46,894 bases of DNA from contig JAKPQU010000248.1 of NCBI GenBank assembly GCA_029555925.1, positions 1 to 46,894 of the forward strand. The letters run 5' to 3'. The notes under the pieces are model-generated. The model did no database searches. It saw nothing but the letters and a program-made list of their open reading frames with translations, and was not told the DNA's origin. The position numbers and the translations under genes are program-made. This document shows positions 1 to 7,538 of this stretch, piece by piece. The stretch is from Bacillota bacterium (GTDB lineage Bacteria > Eremiobacterota > SpSt-956 > JAKJGF01). Numbering within the stretch: position 1 is the stretch's first letter; every line of letters begins with the position of its first letter.

Positions 1-61
1 CTCCAGAGCCCGCCAGGCAGAAGCTTTTTACGGATACCATTTTACCTGTTACGGTACTAAG
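1..61 (+). repeat. 61-bp dispersed module M, copy 1
   Basis: This segment matches 45160-45220 at 59 of 61 positions by eye, and a diverged inverted copy lies at 44904-44961. It runs from CTCCAGAGCC to GGTACTAAG. In both plus-strand copies it is followed by a heptamer-array element, so it may be part of a composite repeat. The window begins exactly at its first base, which may mean that the parent contig ends in this repeat. Confidence 0.8.
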
Positions 62-80
62 TATGAGAATTTATTCCTCC

Positions 81-108
81 CATTACGCATTACGCTTTAC
101 GCATCACG
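81..108. repeat. Heptamer array, degenerate (CATTACG type)
   Basis: Four 7-bp units: CATTACG, CATTACG, CTTTACG, CATCACG. The period is that of the CGTRACG arrays but the sequence has drifted. It lies just past the stop of the small Cys-rich gene, in the likely 3' trailer of the pilin operon. Confidence 0.75.
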
Positions 109-114
109 AATTAT

Positions 115-294
115 TTAAATCCTATTTGAATTATTCTTTATAATGTTCCACTTTTCCATTAATTCTTTCCTGCATACAGGACATATTGTATGACTCACAT
201 CCAGGATCATATCCGCTATTTCACCCCATATACCTGTCTCAATATTCTTTATTCTTTTACACCAGGCACATTGCTTAATATTATAATAATTCAT
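115..294 (-). CDS. Small 59-residue Cys-rich (zinc-ribbon-like) protein
   Basis: An ATG at 294 opens a 59-codon frame ending in TAA at 117-115. It encodes CAWCKRI near residue 9 and HTICPVC near residue 35, two CxxC pairs separated by about 26 residues and an expected metal site. The pattern (CxWCK, then Trp, then HxICPxC) resembles a short domain I know from the C-termini of bacterial signalling proteins; here it stands alone. It follows the PilX-like gene by 38 bp on the same strand, so it is probably the last gene of the pilin operon. The ribosome-binding site is weak (AGGAAAGGG lies rather far from the ATG). Conserved Cys spacing makes chance unlikely. Role unknown. Confidence 0.6.
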   Translation of the reverse strand: MNYYNIKQCAWCKRIKNIETGIWGEIADMILDVSHTICPVCRKELMEKWNIIKNNSNRI

Positions 295-332
295 TAATCT
301 TTAAGAACCCTTTCCTGTTCAGTGATGATTAA

Positions 333-1772
333 TCAATATCCATAGACCCATTTCACAGTTCCGAGATTAATTCCCTTATATACCAGTTCTCCGTCTCCCT
401 TTCCCAGTGCCTCATCATAATGAACACTTACCTTTGCACCGTTTATATCAATCTTCTTACCTACAAAGGCTCCCCATAGATCAGCATTGGGATTCCCCTG
501 ACCATGTAACGTAATTTCAGCTTCAGGAGCATAAAGAGCTCCGCAAAAACTGGCTGCACCTCCTACATTTACTTCTGTACAGTCTTTTGTACCGAAAATC
601 TTTAATTGAGAAGCATCACCGTAAGGTGTGGTAGTGGCATTTCTCCCATTGCCGTTTCCTGTGGTTATAGTATTGATATTAACCTGGCCTGTAATATTTA
701 TGGAGCCTGTGACGATAATTGTTACATTTCCGTTAACTATAAGGCTGACACCTCCGACAGGATTACCCTGTCCTGATGCGTTAATGGAACTGAACACATA
801 AACTCCTTCATTTAACGTCAACGGCTGATTACCACTTATAGTCAGGGTACCGTAATTTCCTCCGCCGCTCAGAGTAGCACCGCTCGATATATTCTGATTA
901 CCTGCAGTAAGATTTGTACCGGCAAACATCTCTTCCACCGAAGGCAAATCAACCGGTTCAGGAAGGGTGGTAACATACTGCGGAGCAGGTAATGTATGCT
1001 GTATTCCGTTAGGGTCAAGAAAATTGCCGCTACCGCCAACCGATATACCGGGAGGAACCTTTATCTGTCCGTTTATATTTCTGCTTCCAAGACTTATAGT
1101 GAAATTATCAGGTTCAGAACCTCCGTTGGCACCTATATCACCATTGGAGCCTCCTCTGTAATCATCAGGATTTGTGCTGTGGGCACCTATGTCATCAGAA
1201 TCATAACTGTCTGTAAAAAAAAGTGGCTGATTATTTCCATTTCCTCCCCCACCACCCTGTTCACTGTATCCTTCTTCAGAAAAAAGAGCATAGTCAAAGG
1301 GGTCAAAATATTGATCTTTTCTCTGTCCAAGGGCTACAATTTTAATCTGTTTCATAGCAGGGTTACCGACATATCCTGTAGATACAAGTTCAACCATACC
1401 GCCGGGAATCTTATAATCAGTATAGCCGGAAGATATGGGAGTTGTTCCTGCAAGATTGTTTGTAATGAAAACCTGAAAATAACCATATTCTCTCTGATTT
1501 GTAACAGTGGTATAGCCTGAACCGTAACTTGCCAGACTGGTAATAGGAATATTTGTCGTATAATCAGGATTTGCCTCTATTTTATATATGGCATAAGACA
1601 CACCGGCCCTGGCGGCTTCAATTGCTATAATGGAATAGTTTTTCTGAGTTACGACACCTGCAAGAGATATACTTCTTATTAAAAGAGCCGTCCCGAGTAT
1701 AGAAATAATGATTATGGCAAGAAGACTCATAGCTATACCTATACCATTCTGGTTTTTAATTTTATTTAACAT
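333..1772 (-). CDS. PilX-like pilus assembly protein
   Basis: A 479-residue protein with an N-terminal hydrophobic helix (about residues 10-33) after a short basic stretch and NGIGIAMS, the layout of PilX N-terminal domains rather than a classical prepilin cleavage site. The middle is Gly/Asn/Ser-rich and low in complexity (about 170-215). The last 200 residues alternate short hydrophobic beta segments with Gly-Asn turns and end with VHYDEAL, a motif I associate with the C-terminal region of PilX-like proteins. The start is the ATG with AAGGAGG nearby. It is fourth after the propeller genes in one run (28 bp from the next pilin), and likely a minor pilin or adhesin tip component. Confidence 0.75.
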   Translation of the reverse strand: MLNKIKNQNGIGIAMSLLAIIIISILGTALLIRSISLAGVVTQKNYSIIAIEAARAGVSYAIYKIEANPDYTTNIPITSLASYGSGYTTVTNQREYGYFQVFITNNLAGTTPISSGYTDYKIPGGMVELVSTGYVGNPAMKQIKIVALGQRKDQYFDPFDYALFSEEGYSEQGGGGGNGNNQPLFFTDSYDSDDIGAHSTNPDDYRGGSNGDIGANGGSEPDNFTISLGSRNINGQIKVPPGISVGGSGNFLDPNGIQHTLPAPQYVTTLPEPVDLPSVEEMFAGTNLTAGNQNISSGATLSGGGNYGTLTISGNQPLTLNEGVYVFSSINASGQGNPVGGVSLIVNGNVTIIVTGSINITGQVNINTITTGNGNGRNATTTPYGDASQLKIFGTKDCTEVNVGGAASFCGALYAPEAEITLHGQGNPNADLWGAFVGKKIDINGAKVSVHYDEALGKGDGELVYKGINLGTVKWVYGY

Positions 1773-1800
1773 TTTTATACCTCCTTAAATTTTTTACAAG

Positions 1801-2490
1801 CTAATTACTCAAATTCATAGAAAAAGTAATAATCATTCCGTTACGAAGACTGTTCGGATCTGTCCCTCCGGAAGGTCTTTCCCCTAATTTGAGCGATATC
1901 TTCAGAAGTTTATCTCCTATCTGAGACGGTGTTAACTGACCGGACGGTAAGCCAGGGAAATCAAGGTCTTCAACCCTGTGGGCTATTATTACAGAAGGAG
2001 AGTAACCTGTACCGCCTGTTATAAAATTATTTATACCAAGACTGCTTGGCTGTATTAACGTAGTTCCTGTCGGCTCATTTATATAAGTTTCCCTCCTGTA
2101 AAGAGCTTTCTGTCCAACTTTTTCAGTCTCTGTGCTTATGTAATAACATACATATTTATGCCATATACACTGACCGGTATTCGGATCTAAATCAAATCTA
2201 TTGTTATCGGAAATATTTCTGGCAGAAGCAAATATTATGCCTGTAGGGAAACCCGTATCGGCAGGATTATAAATAGTCGTAGTTTTATAAGAAGATTCCA
2301 TAAGTTCTCTCGTAAGTTTGCTGAGAGCAATTGCTGTATTCTGCTGCATGGCAGATCTGTTTTCTTCTTCTATATAACTCCTTTTAGTAAGAATAGTTAT
2401 GGCAATAATCATACTGAACATAATCCCCATAACAGAGATAGCCACCAGTAATTCCGTTATTGTAACACCTCTTTTTCTAATAATTAGCAT
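1801..2490 (-). CDS. PilW-like type IV prepilin
   Basis: Begins MLIIRKRG then VTITELLVAISVMGI: basic leader, Gly at -1, Glu at +5 and a hydrophobic helix, the class III signal cleaved and N-methylated by a PilD-type peptidase. I chose ATG 2490 over GTG 2502 because AAGGGGTGG is well spaced only for the ATG. The 229-residue length and the globular part with a CIW...CYYIS Cys pair (possible disulphide) fit PilW-type minor pilins. It lies between the PilV-like and PilX-like genes, the usual order of a minor-pilin operon. Confidence 0.8.
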   Translation of the reverse strand: MLIIRKRGVTITELLVAISVMGIMFSMIIAITILTKRSYIEEENRSAMQQNTAIALSKLTRELMESSYKTTTIYNPADTGFPTGIIFASARNISDNNRFDLDPNTGQCIWHKYVCYYISTETEKVGQKALYRRETYINEPTGTTLIQPSSLGINNFITGGTGYSPSVIIAHRVEDLDFPGLPSGQLTPSQIGDKLLKISLKLGERPSGGTDPNSLRNGMIITFSMNLSN

Positions 2491-2508
2491 TTTATCACCC
2501 ACCCCTTC

Positions 2509-2940
2509 TTAATCAGCTTTTACCACAAGGGTTAAAAGCTCTATCTGTTTTAATTTATTGGAACCCAGATTGTGTTCCATCCAGGAAACACTGACCTTCA
2601 AATTGTAAAGTTCTCCTGTTACTACAGGTGAAGAAACAGCATTCCAGCTAAATGTAGTGGAATTGATATTTCCGTTTACTATGGCAGTTATATTCTCGCT
2701 TCCAGACGCTCCTATTGTGTTAAAAGAAGGAGAAGATACTTCATTCCATCTCAGAACATTCGGACTTGAGTAATATTCAAGATATGTCTGGGCAACTTGA
2801 TTTGCAAGAAGTCTATTCTCAGAACTTTTTATAAAGATGCCTGTTCCCGGTATTATTGTTAATATCATTAAAAACCCTGCAGATAAAACTATGAGAGAAA
2901 CAAGTGCATCTATCAGAGTAACACCTTTATTTTTAACCAT
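2509..2940 (-). CDS. PilV-like type IV prepilin
   Basis: Starts MVKNKG then VTLIDALVSLIVLSAG: a prepilin leader with cleavage after Gly6 and a long hydrophobic helix. Position +5 is Asp instead of the usual Glu, an uncommon substitution. ATG 2940 is preferred because AGAGG is seven bases upstream. At 143 residues it matches PilV/GspI-sized minor pilins. Only 18 bp separate it from the PilW-like start, so the pair is probably co-translated. Confidence 0.75.
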   Translation of the reverse strand: MVKNKGVTLIDALVSLIVLSAGFLMILTIIPGTGIFIKSSENRLLANQVAQTYLEYYSSPNVLRWNEVSSPSFNTIGASGSENITAIVNGNINSTTFSWNAVSSPVVTGELYNLKVSVSWMEHNLGSNKLKQIELLTLVVKAD

Positions 2941-2960
2941 ATACACACCTCTTTTTGTAA

Positions 2961-4781
2961 TTATTTTTGAGAAGAAACAAATATAAGATTTACAGGATTT
3001 ATCTGTATAGAGGTAAGTTTTCTGAGGAATTTCTCGTTAATATTATATCTGTATATATAATTTTTTGATTTATTACAGGTTCCTATGTAAAGTTCTTTTC
3101 CATTATCTGAAAAAGTCATACATGCAGGGATTTCCTGAAATTTTATCTTATCTATAACTATTCCCTCCTTTACTGAAATTATGAAAATCTCCTGCGAGTT
3201 TTCACATATTACTGCTACAAGAGCAGCTTCTTTATGTGAAGTCATATATGTTGGTCCCTGTCCGGCAGAAAGTTTCAGCAATATTTCTCTTTTATGTTCA
3301 TCCAGAATAATAACCTCATTTTTATCCCGGAGAGTAACATACAATCTATTTGAGATATGAGTATTTAAAATATCTGCCGGAATTCCATCTATTTTTATAT
3401 CATTTAAAAACTTTCCGGTAAGATCCATAACAGTTATTCTTCCAGAATCTCTGTTAATCACAAACATCTCTTTACCATCGGAAGAAAAACATAGGGCAGC
3501 GGGGTTTTCCACTTCACTTTTTATAGTTGCCACAAGATTGTTATAATCGCAATCAACTATACTTATATTATTAGATTCAGAACATATAACTGCCAGGTAA
3601 TTCTGTACAGGAGAAAAACTTATAGCTTCCGGCCCGAAAGCAACCTTTATTTCTGTAATTACATCATTTTTTCTGAGATCAATACATGAAAGCATATCAG
3701 GTTTAGAAGTGGCATAAAGATATTTTTTATCTTTACTGATGACAGCATGTCCATGAATATTACATTTCACGGAATAACGTTTTATTTTATCAGGTTTACT
3801 TATATCCATTGAACCTATATCAGAACCTTTATTTCCAATAATTAACAATCTGGTTTTATTCTCTTGAGAAAACAGGAAAGAATTAGATAGAAATCCAATT
3901 ATTACAAAACATACAATAACAACTGTAACAGGTATGAAAAAATTCTTTGTCTTACGGGATGATAATTTTTCATCCATCAAATAAGAAGGATTAACTGATT
4001 TAACGGGAGCAGGTAAAGGTGTAGGAGTAAGTTTCTTTTCCGGGAAAATTTTCTTTGATTGATTGACATTTGATAGGGATGTTGAATTTACCTTGAGTGA
4101 ATCAAGAAACTCTTTAGAAAATGCAGTTTTTTTCGATTTTAACAGGATATCCCTGTTTATTTCATACTCATCCTCAGAGATGCCTGTTTTCTTTCTTAGA
4201 AAATCTGCTATACTGGTAGAGCGTTTTGTATATAGGGATGATACTTCCCTTCTTACAGGATTTTTACCCTCTTTTTCTTCTGAAGCAATATATTCTTCTA
4301 TTCTATCCGGTTCTTCTTCTTTATCTATTTCTTCTTCATCGTCTATGTCTTCTTCCTGTTCGTATTCCTGTTCTTTCTTCTTTATGGCATCAAGGAGAAT
4401 ACGGGATATGGCAACTGTTTTACTGAAAGACGTTTTATTCTCATCCTTTTTATTTTTTTCACTGAGACGTTCTATGACCTGACTGTTTTCTATGACGTCC
4501 TTATAAGAAGCATTATATTCTGAAGAAACCATTTCTGTTTCATTCTCTTTCTGAATTTCTAAAGGCTTTTTTTTCTTTTTTTTCTTTTCTTTAATTTCAT
4601 ATTTCTCATGTGCTACCTGAGACTTTTTCTTCTTTTTCTTTTTTTCACATAACGATTTAGAAGAAACCTCTTCAAAATATTTCTTTTTTTTATTTTCAAC
4701 AGGATCTTCTATTTTTTCCGTCTCCGGTTTAATATCTGTAAAATTCTCCCGAATGTTCTGTTCCGTATAAATCTGTGACAT
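2961..4781 (-). CDS. Membrane-anchored YVTN beta-propeller protein with Lys/Glu-rich cytoplasmic region
   Basis: About 606 residues. The first 280 are highly charged, with two poly-Lys runs (around 47-53 and 66-72) and an acidic stretch (about 141-165). One transmembrane segment (about 281-304, FFIPVTVVIVCFVIIGFL) follows. The rest is a seven-bladed-type propeller with repeats such as ISFSPVQNYLAVI and LCFSSDGKEMFVINRDS. The propeller is clearly paralogous to that of the upstream kinase gene, so the pair looks like a tandem duplication in which the kinase domain was replaced or lost. ATG 4781 with AAAGGGG eight bases upstream is preferred over TTG 4802. A-rich homopolymer tracts in the Lys runs could slip. 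It may sense or scaffold at the envelope; ligand unknown. Confidence 0.75.
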   Translation of the reverse strand: MSQIYTEQNIRENFTDIKPETEKIEDPVENKKKKYFEEVSSKSLCEKKKKKKKSQVAHEKYEIKEKKKKKKKPLEIQKENETEMVSSEYNASYKDVIENSQVIERLSEKNKKDENKTSFSKTVAISRILLDAIKKKEQEYEQEEDIDDEEEIDKEEEPDRIEEYIASEEKEGKNPVRREVSSLYTKRSTSIADFLRKKTGISEDEYEINRDILLKSKKTAFSKEFLDSLKVNSTSLSNVNQSKKIFPEKKLTPTPLPAPVKSVNPSYLMDEKLSSRKTKNFFIPVTVVIVCFVIIGFLSNSFLFSQENKTRLLIIGNKGSDIGSMDISKPDKIKRYSVKCNIHGHAVISKDKKYLYATSKPDMLSCIDLRKNDVITEIKVAFGPEAISFSPVQNYLAVICSESNNISIVDCDYNNLVATIKSEVENPAALCFSSDGKEMFVINRDSGRITVMDLTGKFLNDIKIDGIPADILNTHISNRLYVTLRDKNEVIILDEHKREILLKLSAGQGPTYMTSHKEAALVAVICENSQEIFIISVKEGIVIDKIKFQEIPACMTFSDNGKELYIGTCNKSKNYIYRYNINEKFLRKLTSIQINPVNLIFVSSQK

Positions 4782-4805
4782 TATAAATAAACCCCTTTTC
4801 AATAA

Positions 4806-6770
4806 TTACTTTAAAGCAGAAGAAACAAATATAAGACTCATGGCAGTAAATGCAGAATTTGCAAATTTTCTGCTATTCCCGGTTTCTAAATCCCATAAAT
4901 AAATATAATTCATAGCATGATCAAAGGTGGTAGTTCCCACATAAAGATATTTTCCACAATCAGAAAAAGCCATACTGGACGGAATATTCTGAAATTTTAT
5001 TTTATCTGAAACCTTATCATCTATAAGTGATAAAAGAATAATCTCATAAGTTTTCTGGCAGGCAACGGCAAGTAAGTTCTTATCTTTCGAGAAAGACATT
5101 TTTCCCGGGCTGTCAGGTAACTTTATATGAGAAATAATTTGTTTCTTATCCGTATCTATAAGGAGAATTTCATTTTTATCACCTATGGATACATATAATT
5201 TATTATTAAATCCGGGGTTGAGCATATCTACAGGATAACCATCGATTTTTATGGAACCGGTTATATTTCCGGTAATTTCCATTATATTTAAGGTCATAGA
5301 ATCTCTATTTATTACAAAAAGCTCCTTTCCCGTAGAAGAAAAGCAGACTGCCACAGGATATTTTCCGCCGCTTTTCATGGTAGCCACTACATTATTATAA
5401 TCGGTATCAATCAGTGTTATAGTATCTGTAGCGCTGCCAGTTACGGCAAGATAGTTCTGCACAGGAGAGAAACTCATACCATGAGGGTCATTACCAACTT
5501 TTATCTGAGTCACCATCTGATTTTTTTCCAGATCAAAGCAGCACAGGAGATCAGGGCTGGAAGCTACATAAATATATTTACCATTCCTGCTCAGCAATGA
5601 TTCTCCGCGGAGTTTATATTTTGTTTTAAAAATTTCCAGATTTTCCGGTTTCTGTATATCTATAGAAACTATTTCATGGCCATTTTCTCCGATAATTATT
5701 ACACGTTTATTCTTACATCCCCTTAAACCTGCCATTAATATACCTGCAACCATTAAGGACAGGACAAATACCGTTCCTATAGCCAGTAACTGATTCATAT
5801 TGGCATACCAGAACTTCCTAACATTCCATGAGATGTGACTGCAGCATTCTTCAAAACATGAAACGGTCTTAATGTCAGGCCTTTCTTCTTCAATCTTCTG
5901 TTTCTTTTTTATAACAATAGACTTTTGAGTCTGTTCAGTAGAAAATTTATCGAGTAATTCTTTAACTTTGTCTATCTTCTGTATCCTTTTGTCGTGATTA
6001 AATTCTGTAGCCCCTGTAACAATATCTCCCAGTTCCTTCTTACCTCTCAGAGGAGAAAATTTCAAAGGGTTATTCCTTGGATCTTCCTTCGTAATTAAAT
6101 AATGTAATAAAGCTCCAAGAGCGAAGACATCAACTCTTGTGTCAACAGGCTTTAAACTATACTGTTCAGGAGCGGAATATCCCGGAGTTCCCATATATCT
6201 GTTACTATAAAATCCTTTTTCTAACATCCTTGAAACTCCGTAATCTGTCAGCTTAATTCTACCGTCATCACTGAAAAGTATATGTTCTGGTTTGAGATCG
6301 TAGAATATAACAGGACCTTCTTCTGAATTATGGAGAGATGAAAGAGCTTCACAAATCTGCAGTGCCCATTCCTTAATTTTATCAACAGGTATATCTTCTC
6401 TGTATTCTTTCATAACGTGGGCTAAATTTCTTCTTCCGTAATTTTCGGATTCAGTAACTATATAAATTCTGTATGTTAAAAATTCTTTTTCTTCTCTGGA
6501 AAAAACATCGAAAACAGGGCTTAAATTTAAATGTCTTATCTTTATAATTTTTCTGAGTCTTTCCTCACATGCTCCTATAATATCTTTCTTGAATTTTTCA
6601 TCATTTATCGAAAATACAAGCTCTCTTATTAACAGATGTTTATCAGGGTTATGAATATGAGAGGCAATATATTTAATATCATTTTCTTCCATTTCATCTG
6701 ATAAAATCTCATTAATTTTATATTTTCCGTCAAGAATGGAACCTTTACATAATCTCAAAGTATCAATCAT
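4806..6770 (-). CDS. Ser/Thr protein kinase-like domain fused to extracytoplasmic YVTN beta-propeller
   Basis: 654 residues. The kinase-like domain spans about 10-275: catalytic loop FYDLKPEH (Asp158, Lys160), DYG at 176-178 in place of DFG, then GTPGYSAPEQY and DVFALGALLHYL. The glycine loop is poorly kept, and the ATP-binding Lys of the VAIK motif appears as Arg49 (LLIRELV), so activity is uncertain. One transmembrane helix lies at about 327-349, followed by a propeller (355-650) whose blades match those of the downstream paralogue. It is the first gene of the pilin operon, behind a sigma-54 promoter and a long repeat-rich leader. It may link an outside signal to pilus assembly; this is inference from gene order. 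Confidence 0.8.
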   Translation of the reverse strand: MIDTLRLCKGSILDGKYKINEILSDEMEENDIKYIASHIHNPDKHLLIRELVFSINDEKFKKDIIGACEERLRKIIKIRHLNLSPVFDVFSREEKEFLTYRIYIVTESENYGRRNLAHVMKEYREDIPVDKIKEWALQICEALSSLHNSEEGPVIFYDLKPEHILFSDDGRIKLTDYGVSRMLEKGFYSNRYMGTPGYSAPEQYSLKPVDTRVDVFALGALLHYLITKEDPRNNPLKFSPLRGKKELGDIVTGATEFNHDKRIQKIDKVKELLDKFSTEQTQKSIVIKKKQKIEEERPDIKTVSCFEECCSHISWNVRKFWYANMNQLLAIGTVFVLSLMVAGILMAGLRGCKNKRVIIIGENGHEIVSIDIQKPENLEIFKTKYKLRGESLLSRNGKYIYVASSPDLLCCFDLEKNQMVTQIKVGNDPHGMSFSPVQNYLAVTGSATDTITLIDTDYNNVVATMKSGGKYPVAVCFSSTGKELFVINRDSMTLNIMEITGNITGSIKIDGYPVDMLNPGFNNKLYVSIGDKNEILLIDTDKKQIISHIKLPDSPGKMSFSKDKNLLAVACQKTYEIILLSLIDDKVSDKIKFQNIPSSMAFSDCGKYLYVGTTTFDHAMNYIYLWDLETGNSRKFANSAFTAMSLIFVSSALK

Positions 6771-6789
6771 AATCTTCCATTACCTTTCC

Positions 6790-6922
6790 TGTAATTTATA
6801 GTCAGTTTCATAACTATCCATAAATAGTGACCTCGTGATGCACAGGGATTAAACCCGTCACGCGTAACGCGTCACGACCTTAAATTCTAATAAGTTATGA
6901 AATACACTATAAATTAAAATAT
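6790..6922. repeat. Hairpin/heptamer element, family B, copy 1
   Basis: Outer arms TAATTTATAGTCAGTTTCAT (about 6793) and, inverted, the complement around 6900-6920 form a long imperfect stem. Between them lie CGTGATG at 6834 and units CGTCACG, CGTAACG, CGTCACG at 6856-6876. Copies of the same family are at about 7055-7180 (direct) and 23655-23750 (partial). It lies in the untranslated leader of the kinase-pilin operon. Confidence 0.8.
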
Positions 6923-6945
6923 AGTCAGTGGTTGTAAAAAAATAA

Positions 6946-7035
6946 CCTTATCATATTTACAATCGTGACGCGTGACGCGTGACGCGTGACGCAAGGAAAA
7001 TAACCATAATTTGCCAGAGTTATTTTCTTACAGTC
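6946..7035. repeat. Heptamer element, family C, copy 1
   Basis: Four perfect CGTGACG units occupy 6964-6991. They are followed by a right flank (AATAACCATAATTTGCCAGA then GTTATTTTCTTAC) that recurs almost unchanged at 39859-39896. The flank itself can fold because AAAATAAC pairs with GTTATTTT. Confidence 0.8.
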
Positions 7036-7054
7036 CATTAGTTTCCTGACAATC

Positions 7055-7180
7055 CATAATTATAGTTACATTCATAGCTATCCATAAATAATGACCTCGT
7101 AATGCGTAATACGCATGGATTAAACCCGTCACGCGTCACGACAAGTTAAATTCTAATAAGTTATGAAAGGCACTATAATT
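7055..7180. repeat. Hairpin/heptamer element, family B, copy 2
   Basis: Repeats the layout of 6790-6922: CATAGCTATCCATAAATAAT, then CGTAATG units from 7098, the spacer GGATTAAACC, CGTCACG twice at 7127-7140, and TTCTAATAAGTTATGAAAGG as right arm. Two copies of one family within 260 bp make this leader a repeat nest. Confidence 0.8.
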
Positions 7181-7220
7181 ATTTTCATTATTATTAAAAT
7201 TAATTTTCTACTATTGTATA

Positions 7221-7237
7221 TGCAAATTTTGTGCCAA
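7221..7237 (-). promoter_or_regulatory. Sigma-54 (-24/-12) promoter for the kinase-pilin operon
   Basis: On the minus strand the sequence is TTGGCACAAAATTTGCA. GG (7235-7234) and GC (7223-7222) have the exact 12-base register of sigma-54 promoters, and TGGCAC and TTGCA match the consensus. Transcription would start near 7210 and run leftward through a leader of about 440 nt into the kinase gene. A sigma-54 activator gene ends 300 bp upstream. Confidence 0.8.
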
Positions 7238-7333
7238 TCGAAATATTATAAATAATAACGAAAAGTTATCAATACAGATAAAGGTTTTTAAAGAAAATAT
7301 AAAAATAATGTTCTATTTTCACAAAAAAAATAT

Positions 7334-7376
7334 GGTAAATTACTAGGGAAAAAATTATCAGTGGTGATAAATTACC
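7334..7376. promoter_or_regulatory. Candidate activator site upstream of the sigma-54 promoter
   Basis: TTATCAGTGGTGATAA (7355-7370) is an inverted repeat with 6-bp arms. It is bracketed by GGTAAATT (7334-7341) and AATTACC (7370-7376). It sits about 120 bp upstream of the -24 element, the usual distance for an enhancer-type site. Binding by the adjacent NtrC-type regulator is inferred. Confidence 0.4.
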
Positions 7377-7410
7377 CGGAAGTATCTTATATGAGGTTTA
7401 CAGTAATGAA

Positions 7411-7511
7411 TTTATATGAGAATCGTAAAGTGTAACGCGTAATGCGTGACGGTAGGAAGAAATTCTCATAATTTGTTGTGCTCGAACCGGTCATGGCTGT
7501 TATTATAACAG
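7411..7511. repeat. Hairpin/heptamer element, family D, copy 1
   Basis: TATATGAGAAT (7414-7424) and ATTCTCATA form the arms. Inside are CGTAAAG, TGTAACG, CGTAATG, CGTGACG (7424-7451). The right side continues with TTGTTGTGCTCG, CCGGTCATGGCTGTTA and the small palindrome GTTATTATAAC. Related copies are at 13984-14066 and, inverted, at 21993-22078. Confidence 0.8.
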
Positions 7512-7538
7512 ACTTTATGGCAAATCTTTTTAGAATAA

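Noticed and set aside
996..1520. Plus-strand frame opposite the PilX-like gene
   Set aside because: No ribosome site or motif, and the minus strand has a clear protein.
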